A stretch of DNA of 64,000 nucleotides from Rhizophagus irregularis (taxonomy: Eukaryota; Glomeromycota; Glomeromycetes; Glomerales; Glomeraceae). Below, piece by piece: positions 10,080 through 21,547 of this stretch. A model generated the notes under the pieces. The model was given only the letters and a program-made list of their open reading frames with translations. It searched no databases and was not told where the DNA came from. Each line of letters opens with the position of its first letter. Within the stretch, counting starts at the first letter, position 1. The position numbers and the translations under genes were made by a program. Where the stretch lies: positions 1,488,001 through 1,552,000 of the forward strand of contig NC_089435.1 of NCBI RefSeq assembly GCF_026210795.1, given 5' to 3'.

Positions 10080-10545
10080 TATCCCAGAATTTGAGAATTT
10101 GTTAACTAGTTGTCAACTATTAATTGGATTAATTATTATTGAGACAGATTAAAATATTAATAATGAATGAATTTAGTTGGGATAAATCTTTTATTAAATT
10201 GCTCTAAATCATCAGATGTCATCAGTTATATTATTTATCGCCGTTTTCAAAATGGTGTACAAAGTTTATTTTGTGATTGTATATTTGAATACCAATATTC
10301 GTCCGGTTTTCATCCGTTTTCTGTCCATATTTCGTCCGGTTTTCGTCCGGTTTTCGGTTTTCTTTTTTTATTCAAATTTAACTGCGTATATCATTTTTAA
10401 AACGGCGATAAGTTTAATCCTTTAAAATAAGAAAATATAAAATTATTTTTTGATAATTAGAAAAATATGAATTCTATATTTGAAATAAGTAGCAGTAGTT
10501 ATTATGACATGAATTGAAGTAGTAATTAGAAGGTTTAATCAAAAA
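10080..10545 (+). pseudogene. F-box gene C-terminal relic split by a MITE
   Basis: 10085-10210 encodes PEFENLLTSCQLLIGLIII and then EFSWDKSF, matching PEFENLLISCQFLNGLII and EFSWDKLF of the gene at 39790. After an inserted element (10238-10408), 10425-10545 resumes with bases matching the ...AAATTATTTTTTGATAATTGG segment and what follows in the 11127-12590 gene. Several stops and frame changes are present. The N-terminal half is absent. Confidence 0.6.
10238..10408. mobile_element. 171-bp Tc1/mariner-type MITE inserted in an F-box relic
   Basis: Ends TCGCCGTTTTCAAAATG and the inverted TCGCCGTTTTAAAAATG differ at one position and are flanked by TA on each side (10236-10237, 10409-10410). TA duplication is characteristic of Tc1/mariner-class insertion. 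The interior has short repeats of TTTCGTCCGG. The bases on either side belong to one F-box relic, so the insertion is dated after that gene copy arose. Confidence 0.7.
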
Positions 10546-10664
10546 ATATACTTTTTATTGAATTTAATACTCACATATTGTTATAAATAATTAGATAATA
10601 GTATTCTTTATTCGAAATTTTATTTAGTAAATTATTGTATATATTTTACGGAAATATTTATACA

Positions 10665-10821
10665 ACCCGGTCCGGGAAACCAAAAAAAATCGGCCAACTT
10701 AATTTTGGTCAGTTTAATTCCGGCCGGAATTAAGGCGATTTTGGCCAGAATTACGAAAATCAGGAAAATCATGTGCGGATCCGGTCCGGGTTTCCGGGTT
10801 CGTCCCGTTTGCAGGCCTCTA
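10665..10821. mobile_element. fragment of hAT-like element
   Basis: The segment is unusually GC-rich for the window. It contains CCGGTCCGGGAAACC on the left and CCGGTCCGGGTTTCCGGG on the right, and ends in CCCGTTTGCAGGCCTCTA. TAGAGGCCTGCAAACGGG (reverse strand) resembles hAT terminal repeats. The left terminus does not match well, so I treat it as a truncated copy. Confidence 0.4.
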
Positions 10822-11126
10822 GTCAGATAATTGAAGCACATCACGTTTATTATTTTTACTAAAGTTGGTTCAATATTTAAAGTAATTGGCCATCCCAATA
10901 GTAAATTTATACTAAATACGTATTAAATCTTTTCACATGCGAAACAACAAATAATTATTAGTACTATTAAACTAGAATGGGATCGTCATGCATTCATATG
11001 TCAATTGCATTATCCCAGTTTAATTGTACAAAAGCGGTCGCACAAAACATGATGTAATATTTATCATAAATAAATAAAGAAAATAAGGTGAGGTTTCCGA
11101 TTTTTTTCTTGAAAAAAAAAAAAACA

Positions 11127-12590
11127 ATGTCGAGTTTTAACAGAGATGTACTTGTGCTTATACTTGAAGAATTAAAAAGTGATAAAAATTCACTTTTTTC
11201 ATGCCTTTTAGTTAACAGAACTTGGTGTTTAATAGCAGTGAGAATATTATGGAGAAATCCTTGGCAATATTTTACAACCATTAATTCTAAGATTATCATG
11301 TTATTTAATGTATTATTTTTACATTTATCAAAAGAATCAAGAGATATTTTGAAGGGTCAGGGAATTGATAATCATATTACAGAATCACATGAATGCCCCT
11401 TATTTGATTATATTAATTTTATAAAATATTTAGACTTCTTTTTTATAAGATGTATGATACCACGAAAGACTAAAAAAACAAAAATATCTATTGTAAAATC
11501 TGAGATATTTAAATTATTTATTAATAATAATACAAAATTTATTCATCTTTCTATTCCACAAAATTTTTATAATCAAATACATCTTATTCCAGGAGCTGAA
11601 CATTGCTTTTCAGAACTTGAATCCTTTCATTGTAATATGGATATATCTCAAAATATTTTAGAGTGGTTGGTTAGATGCAAATCAATTAAAAAAGTAATAA
11701 TTGAGAATATGTTCTTCAATTATAGTGTTAAATGTTTAGAAATCATTAAATTAATTGAAGCACAAGAAAGCCTAAATGACGTTAAATTCATCAATTTATC
11801 AGAAAGTTATGAATCATTTGATAAGTCTCTTGAAAAATCTTTAATTAAGCATGCAACTACTATCCAATATTTGAGGTTTGACTGGACACCTATTACAAAA
11901 TTTCTTTTACATTTTGTAAATTTGTCATGTTTAGAAATTTTTCTACCTGGGTATAGCGTATGGAAGGATTTAAATTATTTTGAAAATATCTCATTGCCTA
12001 ATTTAAAGATTTTAAGAACAAGCAGAGTTCGACCTATAATTTTGACAAATTTAATTGAAAATATAAAAGGAAATCTTACTGAAATTAGTGTACTTTATGA
12101 TTATCATGGTGATGATAGTAAAATGTTTATTCAAGCAATTTATCGAAAGTGTCCAAATCTAAGATATCTTAGACTATCATTGCTATTGTTTCGTAATATT
12201 GAGTTATTAATCTCAGAATATGAAAGTTTATTAAGTAATAGTCGATATTTAAATGGATTAATTATTGACATATATACTGGATATAATACTGAATTTAAAT
12301 GGAATGAATTTTTTATGATATTAGCTAAATCATCACCAATTAGTTTGTTTAAATTTAAATTTTCTTCTAATAAATTAATTCAATTAAAGGATATAAAATT
12401 ATTTTTTGATAATTGGGAAAATAGGAATTCTATAATTCTAGAAATAAGTAACAAAGATTATAATGTTAATATTAAAGCGAAGCAACAATTAGAAGATCTA
12501 ATCAAAAAATATAAAGTAAAAGGAATAGTTGATAGATATTCCATTGGTTTTAACACAGTATATCATGAAAATGAGTTTGAATGGAATTAA
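11127..12590 (+). CDS. F-box protein with LRR-like C-terminal region
   Basis: A 487-residue single-exon protein starting at ATG 11127. An upstream in-frame GTG at 11088 is not a eukaryotic start. Residues 1-45 are the F-box (FNRDVLVLILEEL, SCLLVNRTWC, ILWRNPWQ). Leucine-rich segments follow, with the family landmarks FIHLSIP, CFSELESFHCN, CKSIKK, KSLIKHATTIQYL, NLSCLEI, SLPNLKILR, YRKCPNLRYLRL, AKSSPISLFKFKF and the end ENEFEWN. It is the plus-strand member of the first cluster. Role by family: substrate adaptor of an SCF ubiquitin ligase; target unknown. The upstream region has GTCATGCATTCATATG and an A-run before the ATG, a weaker version of the module seen with other copies. Confidence 0.9.
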   Translation: MSSFNRDVLVLILEELKSDKNSLFSCLLVNRTWCLIAVRILWRNPWQYFTTINSKIIMLFNVLFLHLSKESRDILKGQGIDNHITESHECPLFDYINFIKYLDFFFIRCMIPRKTKKTKISIVKSEIFKLFINNNTKFIHLSIPQNFYNQIHLIPGAEHCFSELESFHCNMDISQNILEWLVRCKSIKKVIIENMFFNYSVKCLEIIKLIEAQESLNDVKFINLSESYESFDKSLEKSLIKHATTIQYLRFDWTPITKFLLHFVNLSCLEIFLPGYSVWKDLNYFENISLPNLKILRTSRVRPIILTNLIENIKGNLTEISVLYDYHGDDSKMFIQAIYRKCPNLRYLRLSLLLFRNIELLISEYESLLSNSRYLNGLIIDIYTGYNTEFKWNEFFMILAKSSPISLFKFKFSSNKLIQLKDIKLFFDNWENRNSIILEISNKDYNVNIKAKQQLEDLIKKYKVKGIVDRYSIGFNTVYHENEFEWN

Positions 12591-13151
12591 AAAAAAATCC
12601 TTATATATACAATTATGCATAAATTAGTACAAAAAAAAAAACGATTTTATATTATTGTTTTATATACGCATATAAATATCTTCATACTATCTTTATTTTA
12701 AAATTTTTATCGAAATTATTATATTTTCCATGAAAAAAACATTAAAGTGTATCACAATTATTAATATCGTTAAATATGATCCTGTAAAAATGTTAATCTG
12801 TGTTTTATATTTTAATTGATGAATATAAAAAATTTTAAAAATAATGCCCGCAAAACTTGTAACCTTTTACTATGTTCACGACTCTACCGGGCGTCTACAA
12901 GAACCGATGATGTTGATGTCATCAAATAAATCAAGAATTTAGTATCAGACACGTATTAAACTATTCGTAAAACTATCGATAACATGTCGTAACATAAAAA
13001 ATAGGTGGTAAACAAGTGTTATATATATATGTCATTAAAAAAAAAATAAATACTATTTGACGATAAATCTATCAATTGTTATTTATTAATACTGTAAATG
13101 TAGTAAAATCTATTATGAAATTCATACAAGAATCTAGAGGCAATCTATATA
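12591..13151. other. AT-rich spacer between F-box loci
   Basis: Downstream region of the 11127-12590 gene. No gene, repeat or strong inverted structure is seen. Confidence 0.4.
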
Positions 13152-13181
13152 AGTGCAGTGCGGTACGTTGCTGATTTTCTT

Positions 13182-14591
13182 TTAAATCCATTTAAAATTT
13201 TCATAATCATCACCACAATCGATAATACTAAAAATATAATTTTCAATTATTCCTTTTGCTTTATATTGTTCAATTAAACTTACTAACTGCTGATCTACTT
13301 TAAAACTAGGATAAATTATTTTTAGTAACATAGCCCTCCTATTTTTCCAATTATCAAAAAATAATTTTAAATCTTTCAGTTTAAATTCCTTAGAATAAAA
13401 TTTAAATTTAAATAAACTAATTGGTGATGATTTAGCTAATATTTGGAATAACTTATTCCACCTAAAGTTATAATCATTTCTCACGTGAATAATTAATCCA
13501 ATTAAAAATTGACAATTAATCAATAAATTTTTAAATTCTGGAATCAATAACTTTATATCAAATGATAATTTAAGATACCTAATATTTGGACAATTTTGAT
13601 AAATTGCCTGAATAAGCATTTTACAACCAACATCACGTAAGGCCTTATCACAATGTATACTAATTTCAGAAAGATTTCCTGTTGTGCTTTCAATTAAATT
13701 TACTGTAGCAATCAATGGAACACGATTAATCTTTAAAATTTTTAAAATAGGTAATAAGATATTCTTTAAATTATTTGGATTATACTTCTTTATGAAAAAT
13801 GATTTCTCGATTTCTAAATATACTAAGTTCACAAAGTACGAAAGAAATCTTGTATTAGGACTCCAATCAATTTTCAAATATTGGATAGTATCTGCATGTT
13901 TAATTAATGATTCTTCAAGATATTTGTAAAATGGTTCAAGTCTGTTAAAAGCATCGGTTAAATAGAATTCATTTAAATTTTTTTGTACTTCAATTAATTT
14001 AAAGATCCCATGACTATCAGTATTTTCATAGCTATCAAAATTTATTTCAATTTTTTTAATTGATTTGCATATTTTAGCTAATCCTACTAGAACGTTTGGA
14101 TCAATTTTACTATTATAATAAAAGATTTCAAGTCCTGATAAGCAACATTCAGCCCCTGGAATAAGATGTACTTGATAATCAAAATATTCTGTAATTGTAA
14201 GTTGAATAAACTTTGTATTTTTATTAATAAACAATTTGAATAACTCGTTTCTTAAAATAGGTGCATTTGATTCTCCAACTATATTCGAAAAAATTTCATG
14301 TCTTAGGATAGGCAATTTTAAATGTAATTAAATAAAGGACGCCGATGTGTTGTCTCTGTTATAAAATTATTCATTCCTTGATTCTTCAAAATTTCTTTTG
14401 ATTCTTCCGATAAAAGTAAAAGTATTACGTTGAATAGTTTCTTTTGAATACCAAAATAAGAAAATAGACTAGGATTTCTCCATAAAATTGATACACCAAG
14501 TTCTATTAACCAAAAGACATGAATAAAGAGATTTTTTATCATTTCCTAATTCTTCAAATATTAGAAAAAGCAAATCTTCATTGGATCGCCA
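13182..14591 (-). pseudogene. F-box protein pseudogene, paralogue of the 39790 gene
   Basis: It aligns end to end with the intact gene at 39790-41232. Lesions visible on the minus strand are: the start codon ATG changed to ATT (14589-14591); an 11-base loss after NRTWC (near 14495) that shifts the frame; and a 16-base loss after PLFNYI (near 14320) followed at once by TAA. Beyond that, 13182-14280 stays open for ~360 residues with the family landmarks KFIQLTI, ICKSIKK, EESLIKHADTIQYL, NCPNIRYLKL, AKSSPISLFKFKFYS and the end ENFKWI. The long open C-terminal part means inactivation is recent or the tail is still translated from an internal ATG. I favour the first. Confidence 0.8.
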
Positions 14592-14673
14592 AATTCTTTT
14601 TTTTTTTAAAAAAATAAAAAGGAGAAATTTTTTATCGGGTTGATTTGTCCCATTATTTTAATAGATTTTTAGT

Positions 14674-14734
14674 CTTATTGTGTAACAAATATTACGTTTA
14701 TATTTCTGATGCATGAAGATCTGTCACTGCATGA
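14674..14734 (-). promoter_or_regulatory. conserved upstream module (relic) of F-box pseudogene
   Basis: Read on the minus strand: TCATGCAGTGACAGATCTTCATGCATC followed by ATATAAACGTAATATTTG and TTACACAATAAG. The same order is at 39586-39670 in front of the intact paralogue, where the spacing differs. Confidence 0.5.
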
Positions 14735-15019
14735 TTTTTGTCCTAATTACATTTGATTCTGAAAAATAAAATTATTTTCGATAATATATAGGAAATGGCA
14801 TTTTCAATAGGAGAAGAGCTCCGTATACGCCATTGTGTTAATTAGCAATCCATGAACTTATGGAACATAACAATAATAAATCCTATGAAATACAATAGTC
14901 ATTTTTTTTTTAATAGTAAAATTGACAATTTATGATTAATTTCATTGTTGATTTATTATTAACGCCGTACAGTTCCAAAATTAAGAAACCTAGTCCGGGT
15001 AACCATAGTAAAGACACAA

Positions 15020-15800
15020 GGCCACATGAACTGGAAGGGTATTAAACAAAAAGGAAACTGATGCAACCACTAAAGGACAAATAATATTAGAGCAAAATGA
15101 GAAAATAGAAAGATACGAACGGAAGATAACAGATTTGGAAAATCGAATAAGAGAATTAGAAACTGATGTAACGGTGAAAAAGCGAATAAAATTAGAGAAA
15201 GAGGAAAAAGCGAAAATACTTACCGGAAAAGTTAAAGAGCTAGAGCAGAAGAAGAATCAAGACATGAGTTCACTGACCACAAACAAGTAAGGTAAATTCG
15301 GGTCAAACAAAGAAAAAATCTGGAGTCGTAAAAATCGGAAAAATTCGGATACACAAAACTATCCAAATGGAAAGATCACTGAATTTCCGGTTAAAACAAT
15401 TACCGACGACGATAATAATTTTGCAGATGAGTCACGTGATATTACGTTCTACGATTTTCCGTGGATGAAGTAATATATGCAATAAATGTAGGATACGTCG
15501 AACGCCTAAGAAGCTATAAATACAAGATGATTAAGGCCAGACTTTGTTTCACCAAAGCTTATGAAGATATAAATATAAACGAGGTGGCATTAATATATCT
15601 ATTACAAAAAATGGCCGTAATTATTTCTTCAGAATTTTTGACTCAAGACTAATGCCGCGCCAAATTAAAGAAAAATACAGCTGGCAAGCATGTAAATAAC
15701 TTGAAACTGTTAATGACGAACAAGATGGTACAATCATCCATGACCATATCGACAAATATGGCGGGTGGATCAACAAATTAAATAAAAAATTTGTCTGACG
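15020..15800 (+). pseudogene. retroelement ORF1-like relic with coiled coil
   Basis: An ATG-less frame from about 15045 encodes a charged coiled-coil segment (EKIERYERKITDLENRIREL, then a KKRIKLEKEEKAKIL run) up to a stop near 15290. A second block from about 15300 continues to ESRDITFYDFPWMK. A third frame at 15461-15652 reads EVIYAINVGYVERLRSYKYK and KARLCFTKAYEDI. Later pieces QIKEKYSWQACK and YGGWINKLNKKF follow. The VIYAxNVGYVERLR block looks like the first-ORF protein of Rhizophagus retroelements as I remember them. Frameshifts and stops make it dead. Confidence 0.5.
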
Positions 15801-15839
15801 TTTGGATTAGTCTCCGTATAAATAATTTGAATTGTGTAA

Positions 15840-16590
15840 CTTGAAATCCCATGCCATATAATTAAAACCCGCCTGGTCAAAAACTAAATGATTTTTTATC
15901 AAACCAAAAAAAATTGTTTTTTCTCATTCTTTTCCCATTTAGGTTTGATTTTTTTTCCCAAACTGAAACCTTTTTTTTTTTATTAAATAATCCTATTGTT
16001 TCGGTCTTTTAAAACGGATCAAAATTTTTTTTGGTATGATACTTAATTTTTTTTTCGGATTCCTAAAACCGATTTCTTTCTTTATCCTTTTTCTTTTCCC
16101 CCAAATTTCTTTTTCGATTTTTTTCCGAATTTTTTTTCCTTTTCGGTTTCTTTTTCAAATTTTTTTTTTCGTTCTTATTTTTTGAATTTTTTTTTTTTAT
16201 TTTTTTTCTGTTTTTTTTCCTATCACCAATCCGAAATTTTTCCCCTTTTCCTTTTTCGGTTTAGCTCTTTTTTTTTCAAACCAAATTTTTATTTTCCCGA
16301 ATATATTCTTTCACCATTTAGGTTTGGTTCGATGCTGCGGCACCACGGCAATTACTTTTTTTTTATAATTGTTTCAATCATTTTAGTATCAGAAGGGTAA
16401 TGATTACAACAAAAATTTTTTTACAATTCCAGATTCTTAATAATAATAAGAATAATAATATTTTTTAGGCGTATCAAGCTTAATAATAATTAATTATTTA
16501 TTTATTTTTTGTAACAATAGATTGTTAATTAATATTTCTGGGGAATTTTTTTTTTTCATGACAATAGATCGTTGATATAAAAGTTATTTA
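15840..16590. repeat. pyrimidine-rich dispersed repeat, copy 1
   Basis: It starts near AACCCGCCTGGTCAA, passes through a ~400-base run of T and C with recurring TTTCGGTTT, then TGCGGCACCACGGCAAT, AATAATATTTTTTAGGC and TTTATTTTTTGTAACAATAGA. The same landmarks in the same order occur at 25630-26240. Short reading frames in the T-rich part are composition artefacts. Confidence 0.55.
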
Positions 16591-17822
16591 AAAATCCATT
16601 CACGCTTGCTGAAAAAATATACTAACATCAAAATCTGCATTTTTATAGGATCTTGAGTAATTTGCTTCAAAGAAATTTGGTTTAAAAATTCAATGACCAT
16701 ATAATAAATTAATTTAATTTAATTAAGCTTTAACATTACTTTTGTTGCAAAAAATATATATCATAAGTTATAATACTAATAAATATATTTTATACTTTAA
16801 CTATTGAATATTTGTCAGATTATTTTATAATGTTTAGAAGAATCAAAGTTTACCTTTGGATTTTTGTTGATAAATATGATACAGTAAATACTAGTAAATT
16901 TAAAATCATAATGATGTTACATTTCGCCATTCTGATCGGGTACTCGGGTACTCTTTATAAAATATTTACCTGAGTTAAACTCAATAACTATTACATACTA
17001 AAAGTAACCATGGTAAACGCTGTTTAATCATCATAAAATTACACGACAATCTATGCTTGAGCCGGGACTGGGTGTTTGGAAATTAAGAATGCAACTATTG
17101 CGACAATACTATAATTTTATTGAATTTATCAAAAATGAAAAGACAAAAAAATTTTATTTGAACGTCAATGGTTGTTTGATACCTTTATAATTCTATAAAT
17201 TTTTTTTCAATATTATAATCGTGCAGTAAAATGTTTTTCATATTAACTAAATTCGATTTTTTGTTTTAAAACCCAATTATTTTTAAGAGTGTGCATGGGA
17301 GGTTAAAAGGCAGAATATATTGAATTAAGAAAAGCAAATAAAAGTAATGATCATATGTTTCAATAAATATGTTGATTGTTACATTTTTGAATTAAATTAT
17401 AATAATTAAGACAACAATAATCTTACCTTAAATGTCAACCTCAAAACCATCACTTTTGACATTTATTTATTTTAGAGTAATACATGATGTTGTACCTTCG
17501 TTCTGTCATCATGTTAAAATAAAAAAAAATAAAAATTATTTGCGCAAAAAAATACTACTCTGGACTACAATGAATCAGAGAAATAAATTAACAAACAGGA
17601 AGACACTATACCAAACCCAATGGAAAACTGAAGACAAACTAATTAGTAAGTAAGAAAATCACCTCCAAGAATTGAACTTGGACACAGAAATTGTGGAACC
17701 AACGGTGATGGATAATTGTTGAGTTAATAAGTTATTAAGGAAAGAACTCAACAAAGGAATAAAATAAAGGGTATCACATGTGAAGAATGAAATCACATGA
17801 GATAGATCAAATGATCAAAGAA
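16591..17822. other. AT-rich stretch without recognisable genes
   Basis: No convincing coding or repeat structure. A possible tRNA T-arm-like hairpin near 17664 lacks the rest of a tRNA. Confidence 0.4.
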
Positions 17823-18010
17823 AGATAAATTTTTACAAGACAAAGGATCTCTCTGACACCAATTAAGGGCGATGCAAACGATCCCCTTGTAAAATTTATC
17901 TATCTAAAAATGGTCAAATGATCAAGAAAGGGTAAATTTTTACAAGACAAAGGATCTCTCTGACACCAATTAAGGGCGATGCAAACGATCCCCTTGTAAA
18001 AATTATCTAT
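17823..18010. repeat. two tandem 107-bp hairpin units
   Basis: Two nearly identical units 107 bases apart share GACAAAGGATCTCTCTGACA and CAATTAAGGGCGATGCAAAC. Each unit folds on itself: the left arm AGATAAATTTTTACAAG (17823-17839) pairs with CTTGTAAAATTTATCT (17886-17901), and GGATC pairs with GATCC inside. The second unit repeats the design at about 17930-18009. Near-identity of the loops shows a recent tandem duplication. Confidence 0.6.
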
Positions 18011-18599
18011 CTAAGAATGGCCAAGTAATCCCAAGTTGACCAAAGGGTAAAGATTATGTCTCCATGCTATATTTGGTAAGCAATGGACCTAGCTACATAA
18101 TATAAGATAATTTTGGAAAATATGTCAATTGAAAATAATGAAAGAAAAAGAAGACTAAACTACTGTGGGATTAAAAGTAGAATAGTATTTATAAAATAGA
18201 TAAGAAAAAAGAAGAATATAAATTATGCAATTGAGAAAATAAAGAAAATGGAGAAGGATTGATAATAATATAGATAATAAATAAAGGAGAAGTGATAATA
18301 ATAGAGAGAATAATAAATGTTCAAAAGAATGTAATACATTGGGAAATGAAAGAAGTCGGGTAAGAAGGAAGATTGTAACAGCACAAGAGAGTTTTAATGA
18401 AAGAAGAATTAGGATAATTATATACTTGATAATATCAGTAGACATGAGTAAAATAATAAAAAGAATGTAAATATATATGGCAAATGATGGTAGATATTGG
18501 AAGGTTGATTCAGTTGGTTGATAATGGTGGTAGCATTTGTTGAGGGGAATTTCATTGAGAACAGTATTGATAATGTTAGGACACAATTGATAAGACATT

Positions 18600-18800
18600 T
18601 TTGAATTGAAATTTTACAATTGAATTAAAAATTTGGATTTGATATAGAAAATTTGATATAGAAAATTCAGATTTAATGTTTGATTGAAACTTGTTTGGAA
18701 AATATTTGATTGAAACTTGTGTTTGAAAAATATTTGATACAGAAAATTTGGATTTAATATTTGAGAAAATTTGATTTTTCCTTGAGAAAATTTAAGGGTA
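18600..18800. repeat. degenerate short repeats
   Basis: Repeated GATATAGAAAATTTG, TTTGATTGAAACTTGTGTTTG and GAAAATATTTGAT words alternate here. No unit is exact. The purine-rich stretch just before (18155-18598) has an open frame on the minus strand that I take as compositional. Confidence 0.35.
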
Positions 18801-20479
18801 TATATACTTGTAAAAATCTCATGTGACTAATAATAATTTATTATGATTCATAAAAAAAATCAAGATCATGATGTATGAGTCACATTTATTACATCAATTA
18901 ATTTATAAGTTACTTAATCTAAAACTAGTAATATGAGTTAACTTAACAACATGTAAATAAATGGGAGTAAATCATATTGATCATGATTATAAGCCATTAT
19001 TAGTCATCATTATCTTAACTGGAATAGATGCCACCAGTTTTGTATAAACAAAAATAAAATATAGGGTAAATTAAAAGGTTTTATTACAAAATATATTTCT
19101 GGAATTGTCTGTCAGTACTGCTTTCTTGGTGCACCTGTAGCGACAAATTCACAACAAAAATACACAAAGAACAATTAGTAAAATATCAGTCTTTATTAAT
19201 AAATTATAGTACTATCTATCTATCATCATGTGAAGCTACTTTTATCATCTATAGATCGGTGAAATCTAGATCTCTAATTGTGACTCATCAATAACAATTG
19301 GCAATAACTATTGCATCGCCTTTACCGTAAAATGTTGATAATCTGGTAATCTGGTCATGATATCAAATGAGATTAGTTTTACAGAATACAGATTCAAAAA
19401 ACAACACGGGACAATATAGTCTTATATAGTATTTCGTAATTCATGAGAATAGAGACTATGTATTATATTAATGACAGTAAGGCTATGTATGGCATAAATA
19501 AAGTCTATCATTGGCTTCATTTCAAATTCGGGTATGGGAACAAATAATATGTCTATATCTTAATAATTCAACATGACATAAACGTTTCTAAATTGTGATT
19601 TTGAATGAGTTACCAGCAGCTTCCAACATTATATTCGTTGATGTGTAGAAAAATGTATTTTGCAGCCTTTGAGTCCGAATATGGAAATTATGTGTAGCCT
19701 ATATAAGTTGTATAGCTTCAACATAATCAACGCCACATATTTTTTCATTGTAAGAATATAACACAACACATGTTTCTGGGAATCAATATATCATATACGA
19801 AAATTTTGGAAGTACGGTGATTGTGACGATACTTGCATGTTTTTCTGATATCGTGTTTGTAGTTTGCTGTTTGCTTCAGTTTTCGCATGACTTAAACCTT
19901 AATTTCCTAGAAAAATCGTGATCACTGAAATAATTCTTGATGGAATACAAAGAATTTCGCATTAGTTATAAGGACAAAGAAATCATTCTCAATATTCAAC
20001 AGAAATGTCAACAATCTTTGGACATACTCTTTTCATATAAATTATCACCTCTTGCCCGGTCTGTACATAACATTATTCAAAAATATTTTTGCTAGCTTCT
20101 TGCAGCAACAAGTTTGTTGTTAAGTAGGCAATCTTTTTTTGGTATTAGTTTTATCTTACATATGCAAACAAAGAAGATTTTTTGAAGGAATACTAGACGG
20201 TTTCTGGAATAAAAACAAATAAGTACTTCATGGTCATCCAGCAGAATAAAGTGTTGTAGGTCCGTGAAACTTTGCAATTGTTAAGGTCTACAAACTTTAT
20301 TTCTTATGAAAGTACCAAAATGGATATGATTCTCTATAATATTAACCGTAGTGACTAACTTGGAAAGTGGAAGTTTTGAAAATCAGAATATAAATATGTA
20401 GCTTTTATTAATTATGGGTAACAAGTACAGAATCATGGAGAACATTGAGTTGACTTGCCATCTTCATACAAGACCGGGA
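18801..20479. other. gene-poor stretch, possibly old retroelement debris
   Basis: Sequence composition is less AT-extreme than the surroundings. Short protein-like pieces occur on the minus strand (for example VDYVEAIQLI near 19700), but no domain can be named. No intact gene. Confidence 0.25.
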
Positions 20480-20800
20480 AAGAATGTCATTCGAGTGAAT
20501 ACTGGGAATGATGTTAACTTCCTCATAGGGTAAGATATAGTCCTATGGAAAACTGAGATGCCCAACGAACTGGAGGATGCTATTATAAACCTCATTCTTG
20601 CTGAGGCGATAACCTGACAAATTCACAGCAGGAGAATTAAATAAATTCTGGGAGGAGATTTGGGTCGTCCTCTTGAAGATTATACTCACATCATTATAGA
20701 TTCACCTCATTTGGTCTTGAAGCAAGAATTAACAGGAGTATTGGCGCGTTAAGAATTACTGGATCAAGGTAGAAGTCCATTCTTTGTGTCTAGGGTCTAG
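20480..20800 (+). pseudogene. possible coding relic, family unknown
   Basis: In one frame the pieces EMPNELEDAIINLILAEA, LGRPLEDYTHIIIDSPHLVL and KQELTGVLAR, then ELLDQGRSPFFVSRV, appear separated by single stops. The alternation of open segments looks like an eroded protein. No family recognised. Confidence 0.25.
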
Positions 20801-20979
20801 AAATGCATTTTTTTTGTATATGATATAAACTATATTATAACATTTTTAGAAGAGCATGATGAACAGGTGCCTGATGAAGATAATTAGGTTGATGATGGTG
20901 AAGATAATTAGGGTGAAGGACATGTCACGTAAACGGAATAGTTATAAGCATTATCATCGGCGGCTGCAGGATAACACGA

Positions 20980-21029
20980 TTAGGGGTGTTAACCGAACTG
21001 CTTTTCGGATGATATTTTAACACCCCTAA
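20980..21029. repeat. perfect 13-bp inverted repeat hairpin
   Basis: TTAGGGGTGTTAA at 20980-20992 and its exact inverse TTAACACCCCTAA at 21017-21029 enclose a 24-base loop. AGGGGTGTTAA resembles some hAT terminal sequences, so this may be a minimal internally deleted element. No target duplication is evident. Confidence 0.5.
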
Positions 21030-21547
21030 TAAAAGATGACCAGGAAACAGGTTCAACTTTGGGCAATTCTTTTTTACTACCCTTGCTCTCTTAAAAACTC
21101 AGTAATCAATTGTTTTGTAGACATAGATCCTCTAGAACAGCTGTTCAATGATAGTTATACCATACGGGAAGATATACTAATTTACGAGAAAATTGTCCAA
21201 GGAACACGTTTTAGTTATTGATGCGAAGTTTGCATTGTTTCTATCCTTATTCAAGGCTTCATTAGCGTAATCTTTTTAACTTCACTTGGTATACATTATC
21301 AAAAATTCTAAATTGCGTTTACTAGATTGAAATTACTTTTATTTAATCATTAAATTTAATATGGAGCAGAAGTAGAATAATAGAACTCATCATTAATATT
21401 AAGGGTAAAATTCAATTTTCTCTCTATATAAATACTGCACCCATTCTGTATTAGTTGCTAAAGGATTTTGTGATTTATATCGTAAATTTATATGAATGAG
21501 ATTATAAGATGGAAAATACATTTATTTCTATAGCACCATCATATATA

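Larger units (their letters stand above)
13152..14987 (-). repeat. inverted segmental duplication, degenerate copy
   Basis: The whole interval, read on the minus strand, corresponds to 39335-41260 on the plus strand. Shared parts are: upstream sequence starting near AACTGTACGGCGTTAATAAT, the promoter-like module, the F-box gene, and downstream sequence ending near CAGCAACGTACCGCACTG. The copies are about 24 kb apart in opposite orientation. Clear divergence shows the duplication is not very recent. Confidence 0.75.

Noticed and set aside
11088-11126. N-terminal extension of the F-box gene starting at GTG
   Set aside because: Not an ATG; the paralogues begin at the equivalent of ATG 11127, and the extension is an A/T-run translation.
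17655-17710. tRNA-like T-arm (CCAAG-loop-CTTGG) on the minus strand
   Set aside because: No D arm or anticodon arm of proper length; the total span between possible acceptor halves is too short.
18155-18598. 147-residue hydrophobic minus-strand frame
   Set aside because: Composition follows a purine-rich plus strand; no domain, no introns, no homologous landmarks.
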